Shown: positions 28,101 through 49,555, counted from the stretch's first letter. The stretch: 64,000 nucleotides of DNA from Thunnus maccoyii (GCF_910596095.1 NC_056548.1:7775151-7839150), one strand, 5' to 3'. A program made the numbers and translations. Notes: a model not told the origin generated them from the sequence alone.

Positions 28101-29214
28101 AAGTGGGGGGGCTCAACGTGTAGTTGCAGTTCATCCGTCTCCACAATGAAACAAAGGCAAAGACCTAGAAGAACACAGTGTTCCTGAGACAACATTTTAC
28201 ATCCTGTAACCTCATAAACATACAACACATTAAGAACAGTCAACAGCTTGTTGTCATTTTTGAAAATTAGAACCAGACAAAATGGTACCATCAATCCGGT
28301 GGGAGAAAAACAATTGTTTGGGATTATCACAGCCCACCCATCTGCACCTATTGGTGGATCATCACTTAGGAAACTTTGCTTCAAGGGATTTGATCCTTAA
28401 TTTGCACCCAGATAGCTACAACAGGGCTGCCAGAACTTGTAAGAACTTGTACAGCTGCTACTTAAACCTAGAAAGCTCTTGCAATCTCTTGTTAGTCTCA
28501 TTTAAATAAGAGGGGGAATTATCTAATTGTAAGGCAAACAATCATTTTAAGTTACAACGTCTATATCTCATAGTTTACTTAAAGCACACTGCAAAGGGAA
28601 CCCCATTACATAAGTGGCTTGCCATCCCACAGAGTTGCCTGTTGACTCTATATGTCTAATATGAAACACATGTTGCATGCATGTTTTCCTAAAAGGAAAC
28701 ACAAAACGTTGACTGTTGAAAGTGTTGAAAAGTGACAAAGATAATATCTTCTTGCAGGTAAAAGCCAGTCAAACTACAAGTGCTCTGGGGGATAAAAGCT
28801 GCAAATGTGAATGGGGGAGGCACAAATCTTTTGCGTCCGTTAATAATTAAGTGGAGTGTGCAGATCAGGTTAAACACAGAGCAGAAATATTGTGCAACCT
28901 GGTTCTTGGTGCTAAATGCCCTTGGCAGGAACTGGGATTAATTAAAAGTTTGTTATTCAAGCAGGTACTCGTAAGACTGCACGTTTTCTTCGCTTATCTG
29001 TCAGTAATAGCATGAAAAGTGAACTAGTAAAGCAAGCACTCACCTATTCCCCTTACATTCAACTGAACCAGACTACAAACACACACTGTTGCCTGCTTTC
29101 TTCTCTGTAATGTCAGACTCACCTGTGCAGCTGTCTGCTCGCAATGTCCTTTAGCAGTTTCGGCTGCGCTGTGCAAACAGCCTTAAAGGACGCAGCGCTC
29201 AGAGTCCGAATCAT
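22194..29214 (-). CDS. L2HGDH: L2HGDH, L-2-hydroxyglutarate dehydrogenase, mitochondrial (complete)
   Basis: This FAD enzyme of mitochondria oxidises L-2-hydroxyglutarate to 2-oxoglutarate. Ten minus-strand exons were found: 29123-29214, 27687-27802, 26634-26785, 24987-25118, 24745-24907, 24590-24624 (35 nt), 24328-24495, 22736-22893, 22479-22610 and 22194-22389. They sum to 1344 nt, or 447 aa, against 463 in human. The N-terminus is rich in Ser/Ala/Lys/Arg, as expected for a mitochondrial presequence. The dinucleotide-binding motif GAGIVG is at residues 39-44. [16 protein letters not shown] follows near residue 72, and the C-terminal part has [18 protein letters not shown]. All borders are GT/AG and the phases agree. 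The exon 3 donor (AAG|GTCTGC) is weak. The gene is divergent from DMAC2L, with the two start codons about 0.8 kb apart. Confidence 0.97.
22897..24327 (-). other. L2HGDH intron 7
   Basis: This 1.4 kb AT-rich intron lies between the exons encoding KGNIYP and [14 protein letters not shown] saw no gene. It contains several near-repeated 'ttgacacacaaatctacac' / 'cactgaaaactaa' type segments without a clear identity. Confidence 0.6.
25436..26075 (+). mobile_element. Non-autonomous DNA transposon-like repeat in L2HGDH intron 3
   Basis: This is a roughly 640 bp element starting 'aaaggggacacatcatgctt' and running through 'aacatggtcaaagttcaaaa', 'gagctaaccaatcagaacag', 'ggcgggccttaaagagacag' and 'ctgaactgaggggctgcata' to about 'gagctgaaaatg'. 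A second copy in the opposite sense lies at about 49795-50012. It is a frequent fish repeat in my memory. Its frames have no coding function, although both copies translate to a similar '[19 protein letters not shown]' string. Confidence 0.75.
25739..25770. repeat. Interstitial telomere-like repeat (GGGTTA)5
   Basis: Five perfect GGGTTA units plus GG sit inside the transposon-like repeat at 25436-26075, between 'catatttcag' and 'ttttcagcttgaac'. Confidence 0.97.
26890..27250 (+). repeat. Dispersed teleost repeat in L2HGDH intron 2
   Basis: It contains 'gagttagatgagaagattga', 'gcttagcttagcattaagac', 'ggaaacagggggaaacagct' and 'acgttatatcttgtttattt', ending 'gttgaactattcctttaa'. The ends 'aaaggaacattttgatatta' and 'ttgaactattcctttaa' are imperfect inverted repeats, as in a MITE. 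A partial opposite copy lies at 50165-50360. Confidence 0.75.
27803..29122 (-). other. L2HGDH intron 1
   Basis: This 1.3 kb intron has no gene recognised. It separates the presequence exon from the FAD-binding exon. Confidence 0.7.
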
Positions 29215-29491
29215 TGTCACAGTTAAAAAAAACCCTTCAGAGTAGCTTCTTCATTGTACAACTACCAAACACACTTCCCGGGGGTTTCTGTTTAGTGTTT
29301 CCTCCTCCTGTTGCCGGTGTTAGCCACCCATCCTGAAAGCCAAGAAGTTGGCCGTGCCCCTTTTCCTAGCGACGCTGTACGTAAACGCGGCCAGCCAATG
29401 GGAAAGCACGTTTTTTGATGACGTCTTAAGGTCAAAGGGTACAGCTATGGACGTCTTCCAAATGTAAACAGTCCGATCTGTTGGAGGACAG
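29215..29491. promoter_or_regulatory. Divergent promoter L2HGDH / DMAC2L
   Basis: The interval between the L2HGDH ATG (29214) and the first DMAC2L splice donor (29491|GTGAGA) is GC-richer than its surroundings and has no TATA box. It holds a CCAAT box (29395-29399), an ATF/CREB-like TGACGTC (29419-29425) and a DR1 nuclear-receptor-type site AGGTCA-A-AGGGTA (29429-29441). Both genes encode mitochondrial proteins, so shared control is plausible. Site function is inferred. Confidence 0.65.
29442..29491 (+). other. Candidate DMAC2L non-coding first exon (3' end)
   Basis: A good donor, GGACAG|GTGAGA, ends at 29491. A strong acceptor, 'tttatgtttcag', precedes 29995, nine bases before the DMAC2L ATG. 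The 5' end of this exon is not defined, and the start coordinate given is arbitrary. Confidence 0.5.
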
Positions 29492-30003
29492 GTGAGAAAT
29501 TTTCGCAAATATCTTTATCAACAGCCGTATTGATGAAAATGTGATATTATTTAGGAAACATGTACTGTTTGGAATACCAGTAGATAACTCTTAACTGAAT
29601 TAACAGCTTTATATTACAAATCTTTTAATCTTTTGTTAGCTAAATGTCATAGTCATGACAGCTAATTCACAGGTAAAAAGCCAAACTTCATGGTTTTCAC
29701 AAAGGAAGTTAAACAATACATTGATTTTCCTCTAATCCAAAGGCTGTAACAACTATGAATGCCTGTTTTTATTTTTCTTCTGCAAACCGTAAGATAAATA
29801 TTTTGATATTCTGTATATGATGATTGTGGAAGAGAAACTTGTAACTGTTTTTATGTCAATAAAGCAGTAGAAGAAGAAAATGTAAGACATTTTAATCTAT
29901 TTTTCAATTTATCAAAGAGAATCCGGCAGTTGCTCACTTTAAATCCAAAAATAAAGCTAATTGTGTATTTATTTATTTTCTATTTATGTTTCAGCTCTGA
30001 GAC

Positions 30004-33000
30004 ATGAGGCTTTTATCGAAGGCAGTGCAGTCTGCTGTGAGTCAGAGAGATTGGAGCCGCAGACACTTCTGGGGTTGGCTCAATGCAGTCTTCAACAAGT
30101 GAGACACTGCTAATTTAAGATTAACTATACACTAATGCGAGCTAATGGCTGCACAGCAAAGCACGAAGAGGCTTATAAACTGACAGACACTCAACACACA
30201 CCTCAGTTAACATGAATCCAGTGTGCATAGTCACCTTATATCATTTTTTTTTTTGCCATGTTATACATATGTTCAGTGGTGGAAATTAAGTACATTTACT
30301 CAAGTACTGTACTTTAAGTACAATTTTGAAGTACTTGTACTTTACTTGAGTATTTCCATGTGATGCTACTTTATACTTTCTACTCCACTACATTTATCTG
30401 ACAGCTGATGTTTCAGTATTAATAATCTAATGATGTCATATATGTCATATATAATAATATATCAGTCAGAGGGACCAAACCACTATTTTTATTGCAATAC
30501 TTTAACTACATCAAGCTCATAATATTTATGTACTTTTACTTATGTGGGATTTTTCATGCAGGACTTTTACTTGTAATTGAGTATTTTACATTTCTGTATT
30601 GGTACTTTTACTTAAGTAAAGGATCTGAATACTTCTTCCACCACTGCATCTGTTTACAATTACATTTATTATACTGTACACTACTTACACACAGTCTAAT
30701 ACAACAGCTTTGCAATAACATTCATGAGGGCTTAGGTTTTGTTAAAACTGGTTTAGAGAGGTGATGATTAACTTTATGGTTATTTTGGAGACTGTAGTTT
30801 GTGCTGAATTGTATTACATTACAAATATTGTGTCCACTGCATTTATATGAATGAGGTTAGACTGAGTGTATATCATGTTTTACCTTTTTACTCTGTTATA
30901 TGCACTTTATACTAACATACTCACCTTATATTGCACTCAAAGCATCTGGAGCAACTAAACACTCCAGAGCTTCATGTTTCTGTCTTGATGCTTCTCTGTT
31001 TAGTCAGTGTTTATACTTTGGTCTTGAAGAATGATGATATCCCATTTGAACAACATTTTTTTAATAGTTTAAATGACAAATAATTCAAACTTAAAAAGCA
31101 AAACTAAATACCTCAGTATTACAAACAAACATTAACAAATATTAACAAACTTCATGGTCAGAAAATTGTATCAGTGTTATGTTTGTTGACTTTAAGACCA
31201 GAAAAACAACATTCAGGTTATATTACTTCCATAATCTACTGACCCTTTAGATTATTAAGATGTCAAAAATAATGACTAACGTCCATCACAAGTTATCTGA
31301 ACCCAACGTTCCCGGTGGTCTTGTTTATTTTGTCAACAAACCCCAAACCCAAAGTATTGAGTCTATAAAGTTGTGCAACAGAGAAAAGAAAGCAAATCCT
31401 CACATTTTAAGCTGCGACCAGCAAATATAAACATAAATGGCACTTCTGCTTGATAAATAACCAACCAAACAAATATTTTTTATTTGCTCAGGTTACAAAA
31501 TGCCATTTGGAGTTTGGAGTTTTTTATAGCCCTTTTTGACTCCTCTCTTCTGCCCTCTCAGCACCCAAGAATGTGAATCCATTTCATTACACGTCATCAT
31601 CAACGTGTTTGTTGATCTTCTCTCAGGGTGGACTATGAGAGGATCAAAGCCGTCGGTCCGGACCGAGCTGCAGCAGAGTGGCTGTTGAGATGCGGCGCCA
31701 GAGTGAGGTTTCAAGGTTTCGAACGCTGGCATCATGACTACAACGGACTGCCAACTGGGCCTCTGGGCAGATACAAGATCCAGGCGATAGACGCTACTGA
31801 ATCCTGCATCATGCACAGAGGGTTCGACCATCTGGGTCAGTGTTGGGAGTGTGGAGAATATTGTGTTCTTGTCCTTGTGACTTGTCTCTCTCTCGTTTCC
31901 ATTTACTCCTGTGATCATTAATGTTCTCTCTCAAATAGATTTAACAAGACAAAGACTCTATAGCCACACATCCAGTGAGGCTGTAACTCTTTGGTATAAT
32001 GTGATATTTTTGAATAGAGCCACTATGATACCATAACATACTTTTTTCTGATCCCTTTATTTGAGATATATAACTGTTTTTCTATGAACCTTTTTTCATT
32101 TATCAAAAAAAGCTAAACTGTTAAATAGTATCTAAATACAAGCAGCTGTACAGTAATTTCACCTAAAAGTATATAATAATAAAGAATACAATAAAATCAT
32201 TCAATATAACTTATCTTCTGGATACCATGAATGTCACTGCCAAATTTTATGGCAATCCATCCAATAGATGTTGAACCCAAGTATTGGATCAAGAGACATT
32301 TCCATTCCTGAAGCCATGAGACTGTTATGAAGCGATGTTCAGAAAGTGTAAATTTTGCAGCAACTATCAATTTTTAACATGAGTGAGACCTCCACCGTTG
32401 ACCTGAAAGTGATTCCCCTCTGTGCTAAAAAGAAAGGAAAGGCGAGGGTGAAAGTGCGTCTCTCCCAGACTGATTATCCAAAAGTGACGCAAGTAGCCAG
32501 GATGTTTTACACCGAGCAGGCACAGATACACAAAGTCTCTGACCTTTTTGGCTGCCGCACTCAAAACCGAGTGCCAGAGTCCACACAGTTTTATGTTAGT
32601 GCAAAGTTCCACTTTTTCCTGTTTTGTAAACCGATCAGCAGAGAGTGTTCTGATGCTGTTTTCATTTTTCTAGATGGTTTGAAATATGTGGAGGAGATCA
32701 GGTTCAATAAGTGCATCTACATCGAGGACACTTGCATGGAGAGGTTGAGCTCAATGGAGAATCTGCAGGAGACTTTGTACATGATGGAAGTGGTTTCATG
32801 TGGAAATGTCACAGATAAGGGCATCATCACTCTGCATAAACTCAAGTGAGTGTTTATGATGCTACAAAATCTTAAAATGAGATAGTTTCTGTTCATTCAA
32901 CTGATGCTAATTCAGCCATTTTCTCATAATAACATATTTTGTATTAATTCCACACAGGAATCTGGAGTATCTGTTTCTCAGTGATCTGCCTGGGATCAAA

Positions 33001-33072
33001 GACAAACAGACAACAGCTGACAGATTACAGACAGCACTTCCACGTATGGATTTAGTGCTGGACCTGGAGTGA
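30004..33072 (+). CDS. DMAC2L: DMAC2L (ATP5S), distal membrane arm assembly component 2-like / ATP synthase factor B (complete)
   Basis: This is a mitochondrial leucine-rich-repeat protein linked to ATP synthase coupling and related to the complex I assembly factor DMAC2. The four plus-strand coding exons are 30004-30098, 31627-31835, 32674-32845 and 32958-33072 (TGA). They total 591 nt, or 196 aa, close to human (about 200). The start MRLLSKAVQSAVSQRDW is basic, as for mitochondrial import. Then come HFWGWLNAVFNKVDYERIK, DRAAAEWLLRCGARVRF, TGPLGRYKIQAIDATESCIM and LRR-type segments (YVEEIRFNKCIYIED, VVSCGNVTDKGII, NLEYLFLSDLPGI). All introns are GT/AG with consistent phase. An AATAAA at 33608-33613 is the likely poly(A) signal. 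The gene converges on CDKL1. Confidence 0.96.
30274..30646 (+). mobile_element. hAT-like MITE in DMAC2L intron
   Basis: The element is 373 bp with 11-bp terminal inverted repeats, CAGTGGTGGAA at the left and TTCCACCACTG at the right. Flanking 8-bp direct repeats catatgtt (30266-30273) and catctgtt (30647-30654) match at 7 of 8, as for hAT target-site duplications. The interior is rich in 'tacttaagtaaa' type motifs. It has no coding capacity. Confidence 0.85.
30655..31626 (+). other. DMAC2L intron sequence
   Basis: The rest of the intron between coding exons 1 and 2 is AT-rich. Nothing further was recognised. Confidence 0.7.
32225..32330. repeat. Dispersed repeat fragment
   Basis: It reads 'ccatgaatgtcactgccaaa' then 'tatggcaatccatccaatag'. 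This matches part of the repeat at 40330-40625. Confidence 0.6.
32355..32673 (+). other. Open intronic extension in frame with DMAC2L exon 3
   Basis: The last 319 nt of the intron are open from an ATG (32355) straight through the acceptor (32673|32674) in the same frame as the LRR exon, giving 106 codons before D-G-L-K-Y-V. The encoded stretch (for example KVIPLCAKKKGKARVKVRLS) matches nothing I know. It is most likely an open intron by chance, or transposon debris, rather than an alternative first exon. Confidence 0.3.
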
Positions 33073-33607
33073 GGAAACACCCTCCTGCTTTAGAGTGTGT
33101 TTGTAAAGTATGAACACCTTTGGAAAAAGACACAATCCGGAAGAGGCATACAGCGCTTTGATCATCCAACATGCAGATGTAACATCGAGTGTGTTTGCAT
33201 GCAAATGTAACGATGCAAGCCTTTTTTTTTTTTAAACGAGAATGTGCAGCAAAGGTTCTTCTTTATGCAAAATATTCGAGTTGATGTGTCTAAGAAACAG
33301 TCCAGAAAAGAGAAAAGTTGAAGCACTTTATATTGTTGACAATAGTTTTTCCGTTGCTAGAATGAACTATTCTATTTATTATATTCTCAACATTCAGGTT
33401 ACTCCATATGTGTGTACACAGAGAAAAACAAACTTCTTCATCTTTTCTCTTTAGATTAATTTGGCATTTGTAAGATATCTGAGGACAGACAGATGGCTGT
33501 GAACATCCTTAGCACCAAAGTTCCAGAGATAACGAGTACAGTGTGGTATTGCTAACTGCTAGTTAAGGTTAGTTAAAGGAATATTAAATGTATTCAAACC
33601 TGACGTC

Positions 33608-33613
33608 AATAAA
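33608..33613 (+). terminator. DMAC2L poly(A) signal AATAAA
   Basis: This is the first canonical AATAAA after the DMAC2L stop (33072), giving a 3' UTR of about 0.55 kb. Confidence 0.65.
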
Positions 33614-33751
33614 TATTATTTTCAGAAATGTTCATGAGTCATTACATGTGACAAAAAAAAGTCAAAAGTTGTGTCCTACATTATAACTTATTCAAGGTGA
33701 CAACAACATAAACTCACTACCAAAAACATGTCACTCTTACAGAGTCCATCA

Positions 33752-33784
33752 GTATATATATGTATATATATATATATATATATA
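33752..33784. repeat. (TA)n microsatellite
   Basis: An imperfect TA run lies between the converging DMAC2L and CDKL1 3' ends. Confidence 0.9.
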
Positions 33785-34177
33785 AAACATTTGGCAAACC
33801 AGACAAGGCAGCACGTTGCAGTTTTACCTTCAGTCACTCAGAGAGCAGAGCAGCTCATTGCTCTTTGTCTTTACACATCTATACAAAAATACAACAAAAT
33901 CAGCTTGAAATGTAGGCAACATACATAAACCAGCATGTCTGAGTGGACATGTTGGGAATAGTGCATAGACTTACATCAATATCAAGAGACACCCGGTACA
34001 CCCCATGTGAAAAAACAAACATTTTAAAAACCAACCAAATCCTCTTGAATGCTTCAAAACGCAAGGTGCCACCAGAATCTGCTTCATTTCCTGAGTTGTT
34101 GTTGTTGTTTTTTTTTCAGATAACCCTGTTTGTTGATGGTGTTCAGGGTTTAACTTCAGATATCAGGAGCAGCATGT

Positions 34178-45011
<10,834 letters not shown>

Positions 45012-45031
45012 TTAGATTTTCTTTCTACACT

Positions 45032-45345
45032 GGTGGCAACTGGGGCTGCAACTAACAATTATTTTAATTATTGATTCATTTGTTGATTATTTTCTCAATT
45101 TATCAATTAGTTGTTTGTCTATAAAATGTCAGAAAATGCTAAAAAAAAACATCCAAAGCAACCTAAAATGTCTTGTTTTGTCCTGAAAAACAGTCCATAA
45201 CTCAAAGACATTCAGTTTACTAAAGAAACCTGAAAAAATCCACATGTGAGAAGCAGAGAATTTGGGCAGTTTTCTTAAAAAATAAGAAAAAGAAAGACTC
45301 AAAGTGATTAATCGATTATCAAAATAATTAGACTAATTGATTAGC
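45032..45345. repeat. Family A repeat, near complete copy
   Basis: It runs from 'tggggctgcaactaacaatt' through 'tctataaaatgtcagaaaat', 'aatgtcttgttttgtcctga' and 'gattaatcgattatcaaaat' to 'gattagcagctgtagtgatt'. The two ends are imperfect inverted repeats, supporting a non-autonomous DNA transposon. Confidence 0.8.
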
Positions 45346-46316
45346 AGCTGTAGTGATTCTGTTTGCAGATGAAAAACAGAACAGCATCTCTCTGAATATA
45401 TACAAAATATACAATAAAGGCTTCACAAGCAAAAACTACAAATTATAATCTGAGCTATAAAACACCTGCAGCCAAACTCAGATTTGGAGTTTAACCTCCA
45501 AAAATGTTTTAAAACAAGCTCTTCAGCTGCCTCCAAATGATAGATTTAATTGCTTAGAGGCAACATTACACCTGTGTCCCAACTGTTAGATTGCGTAACT
45601 AAAACATTTGCAATGCAAAGTATATTAGGTCATTTCCCTGAAGGGAGACAGAAAACAAAATAACACAGAGGGTGAGAGAGCCGGAGGGAATACAATCAAA
45701 GTGCTGCACTTATAAACAGGAATAACCAGGACGTTTAAATACTAAACAGCTAAATGAACAGCTCAGCCTGCATGATTATAAATGATGTTGCAGGCTTGCA
45801 TGTGATCAAAAACACCTCAATCCTGACGACACGAGCAAAGTTGCCTCATGAAACCAGTTGATCATAAAGACATAGTTCAATATTTCCTGTGAGTCATGAC
45901 ATTAAACTTACTGTCAGTGAAAGGATCCTCTCAGATGTTTGTCAGACAGGGATTCAGAGGCTGCAGCTGCTGCTTCTCCTAAACACAGTCCTGCAAGCTG
46001 GAGGGTCACAGCTCGACTGTCCCTGCAGATCCAACAATCCTCAGTCAAAGATTTTCTGTCAAGTCTGAGAGACTAAGTCCTGACATCTGGTCACACCTTT
46101 CAAAATAAAACGCAGACGTGAACACATTTCTTCTTGTGAGGAAAAAGTTTTGAGGGTTTATGTTCATGAGCTTTTTAAGTAATTAACCACAGAAACTGAC
46201 ACATACGCAGTAAGGCTTACTGCTTGTGCAATTGTACTCTGTTGTTAACAAAAAATCTCATAAATTATTTATTTGAAGATCCCCTCCAGATGTTTTAAGA
46301 GGTATATAAAATACTC

Positions 46317-46905
46317 TACTGGTCAAAGGTTTTAGACCACCTCATTTTTTCCAGTTTTTATTGAAATTTACATAGTTTAATATCTGAGTGTACTCTGAAA
46401 TTATCTAATTTTTAATATCTAACAGCCAAACAAACTCGTGACGTTTTTCCTACAATGGAAGTCCAATATTTTTCTCAAGTGTTGCAGAAGTTAAATGTGT
46501 TGTTTTGCTTTCATGCTGCTGTCCCGCTCATCTCAAACCAGCTCGATGACTGTCCCATTAAAGCCTCCCGTCTTGTTCTTTTTCTTTTCTAAAGTAGTGT
46601 GTAGATATGTTTTGGATCATTATCTTGCTGCAGGATGAACCTCTGATCATCCAGACCGGAGGGTGCTGCTTGGCTCTGCAGGGTCTGGAACCTGTAGGAA
46701 CTGTTTGCATCAACTTTCAAGACTTCATTTACTTCCATTGCTGCAGTTAGTTATGAGTTGTTACCTATTACTACATGGAAAATGTCATTTTATATATGAA
46801 ATTAACTAATTAATTTTTTAGTTTTGGTAACCTTTTTTACTTCTGGTAGTTCACCGTCTACCTTTGCACCATTGGAGTAGATTCACTGGACTTGAACTGC
46901 TTGGT
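46317..46905 (-). mobile_element. Tc1/mariner-like transposon relic
   Basis: The right end, 'tactggtcaaaggttttaga' then 'ttccagtttttattgaaatt', matches the inverted-repeat end of a fish Tc1-like element. On the minus strand the interior encodes QQDNDPKHI-like sequence near 46600-46635, a Tc1 transposase signature. The reading frame is interrupted, the other terminus was not found, and no intact transposase remains. Confidence 0.8.
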
Positions 46906-48458
46906 AGCAACTTTGAATATTAATTTGTGTCTGATACGTTTTTTTCCAAGGAAAAAGTTCCATTATCTTGTTAAAATCCCTAAAGTTTCACCTACTCCTT
47001 CTCCCTAATTAAAAAAATCCAGAATCTATGAATATACAAATATTTTTTTATCCCAGAAGTTTCACTGCTGGACACAAGATGTCTCCTTCGTCACTTTTAA
47101 GTCAATTCTCAGTGTTTGTGCACTGAAGGCTTCAAGTTTCCACATCACATTTGCGTAAGTTTAATATTGGATCAGGATTGGCTTCAAATACAGTTGTAAT
47201 GTCACAAATCATGTTTGTAGGCCTCATTCATTCTGCACAGTAAAGCTCAAACATGCAACTGAAGGAACAAGAAGACAAACGTATTTTTGAGTGGAGACGG
47301 ACTTTAATTTTATTTAATACATTTAATTCAGCACATGAGGAGATAAAAAGCAGAGCAGAAACCTTCATTTAACTGTGCAGTCATAGTAATAACAATTTTA
47401 TTGTCTGAGTCTTCATGAAAATAAAGTGTTTGATGACAACACTAATTGATACTACTGATGAAAAGAATAGTATTATATATTGATGTAGCACTTTTCTGAA
47501 CCCTTTTAAAGTGCTCAAGCCGAAAAGACAGACCCTGTTCTGTATCCATTCTGATAAAATCCTGAACTGAGTCTCCTCTGGAAGTGATACTGATGATTTT
47601 TATTACATGTCATTTTAAAACTCTAATTATTTTTTGTTGTGTTGTGTTTATTGCATGGCAACTCTGTTATAAAAAGAAGAAATTGTTGTCACAATTTTAG
47701 GGATCTTCAAATGTTTTTAGACTGTCAAAGTTTAGTTTGTCAGGTTTGAGTGAGGTGTTAAAATTAAAATGCTTTGTTAAAATTCTTTATTTTAAAACCA
47801 GATTTAAAGAAGACACATAACATTAGTTAAACGGAGAGTAAAGATGGACAGACTAAAACAAAAGAGAAAAAACAAGTAATAAAGGCAAGAACTTGAACTA
47901 ATATAACCTTTTCACCATCTGTTTTAGTGAATGAAGTGCCAGTATTTTTACTTTGAAGGTGAAATCATCTAACTTCCAGCTCTATCTACTGACTCTCTCA
48001 CCGACCGACTTGACACATTTTCTCTTCTCCAAGCTTGTCCCCATAGGAACAGACTCCACCTCCAGGACCAGAGGAGAACAGGAGTCCTGTGGGGGTTTCT
48101 TTGCAGACTTGTAAGATTTACACACCTGACAGACGGAGCATCAGAGATGTATTTATCAGTACAGAGGCAGGTAAACATCAGAGTAAACACCCACACTTTC
48201 CTTAAATTACCTGAATCCTCTCACATCTGGAATCAGTTTAAGTCAGCAGCACCAGACTGAATCTTACAGTCATTTTCAAGTTTCTGGTGCTCATCAATAC
48301 ACTCACAACCTTAAACCCACATCTGTCTGACATCATCCAGCATGTGTGAGCTGCAAACGGGAAAATGTAACCCTGACGTGCTGTCCTGTCGCACTGAGAC
48401 CAATTAGTGACAGGAATGGTAGACTGAACGGGGGAAAATAATGGAAACTAATACTCAC

Positions 48459-48523
48459 TCGTCTCTCTCTGTTCCTCCCAGCAGAGACTCATCATCAGCG
48501 ACGAGCGACATTGAGTGCATCAT
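48459..48523 (-). CDS. CDKL1: Candidate CDKL1 N-terminal coding exon
   Basis: Reading on the minus strand, ATG at 48523 (also in-frame ATGs at 48520 and 48511) opens MMHSMSLVADDESLLGGTER-DE, ending in a consensus donor GA|GTGAGT. Spliced to the acceptor at 44841 (CTGCAG|GTCC), the frame continues E-S-S-L-R into MEKYEKIGK of CDKL1, with no stop. This would add about 26 residues to the kinase N-terminus. The position just downstream of the MAP4K5 poly(A) signal fits the close MAP4K5-CDKL1 spacing I recall in human. The exon could instead be 5' UTR with a fortuitous frame. Confidence 0.5.
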
Positions 48524-48603
48524 CAAGCCAATCTCACAACAACAACAACAACACAAAAAAATAAAAGCTGAATCCATTTATCATGTTAACAACAGCTTTT
48601 TTT

Positions 48604-48609
48604 TTTATT
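48604..48609 (-). terminator. Candidate MAP4K5 poly(A) signal
   Basis: Minus-strand AATAAA about 1.03 kb downstream of the MAP4K5 stop, followed by a TTGTTG-rich stretch as expected past a cleavage site. It lies about 80 bp before the candidate CDKL1 exon. A second AATAAA lies near 48690. Confidence 0.5.
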
Positions 48610-49353
48610 ACAAAAACAGCATACATTAAACATTTTGCGAAGGGAATGCAAAGATGTTAACAAAACCTAGCATTGTCCCTCATTTTGTCATTTTATTTTA
48701 AATTAAAAAAAAAAAAATGTACAAAAGTGCTTACATGGTGCAAATAATAAGAAGTAAAAGGTCTATAAAAGGAGGAGGGTAAAGAAAAAATTTTTTTTTT
48801 TACATTATATTCAACTTCTAAAAACGCAGCAGAGCAGGAGAGATGCGACTATATTACATAGCAGTAAAAATAACCCAAAAGCTGCTCAGGATCTGTTCAC
48901 TAGGTAGTTAATCCGCACACAGCAGGACTGCACTGTCTCTGTCTGTAAATCCAACATACCCTATTACTTAACACGAGGTTAATAAATATTGCTTAAATAA
49001 CCCACATGGCTCATGGGTTTCTGTTTAAACTGATCTATTAGTCTGACTACAGAGCTCATAAAAAAATCTCCTCTCAAGCCTACAGTATAACGTTTGCCAC
49101 GGGCGGTGATTATGAGTGACACGTTACGGACGATAACAGAAATCTCCCATGGTTTGCTAATACAATCACAAATTCTTGTGAATTTTAATGGCACTTTAAA
49201 AAAAAAAAAAAAAAATCAATAATACCTCTAGATAACGCGTTTGTAACTCAGTACACAGTACAGAAAAGTGAGAAAAATGCTAAGTAACAATGCTCGTTTG
49301 AGATTTTTTTCCACCTTCTGTTCACAACGGTTTCCTCGTCGCTTGTGACGATC

Positions 49354-49381
49354 GGGGGGGGGGGGGGGGGGGGGGGGGGGG
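49354..49381. repeat. G28 homopolymer
   Basis: Twenty-eight consecutive G on the + strand. It lies in the predicted MAP4K5 3' UTR, where the RNA would carry C28. Confidence 0.9.
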
Positions 49382-49555
49382 CTGCGGTGAACGTGTTGCT
49401 GGTTATAAGGCTACTCATGAATCCGTACTGGAGAGGCTCCTCTCTCACTGACCTGTGGATCCAGTCAGCAGTAACAAAAGCTCCCAATAACTTTATTAAT
49501 TCCAGACATTTCCTATGACACAGAACCTCGGGTGGAAAGTCTGGAATTTTCTCCC

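Noticed and set aside
31493-31918. 141-codon minus-strand frame
   Set aside because: It is antisense to DMAC2L coding exon 2, whose plus frame matches the family over its whole length and is bounded by proper splice sites.
32367-32612. 81-codon minus-strand frame in the DMAC2L intron
   Set aside because: It resembles no known protein, has no splice or promoter signal, and is antisense to the open intronic stretch reported separately.
47969-48196. 75-codon minus frame as another CDKL1 or MAP4K5 exon
   Set aside because: It has no family resemblance and no splice-bounded frame of matching phase.
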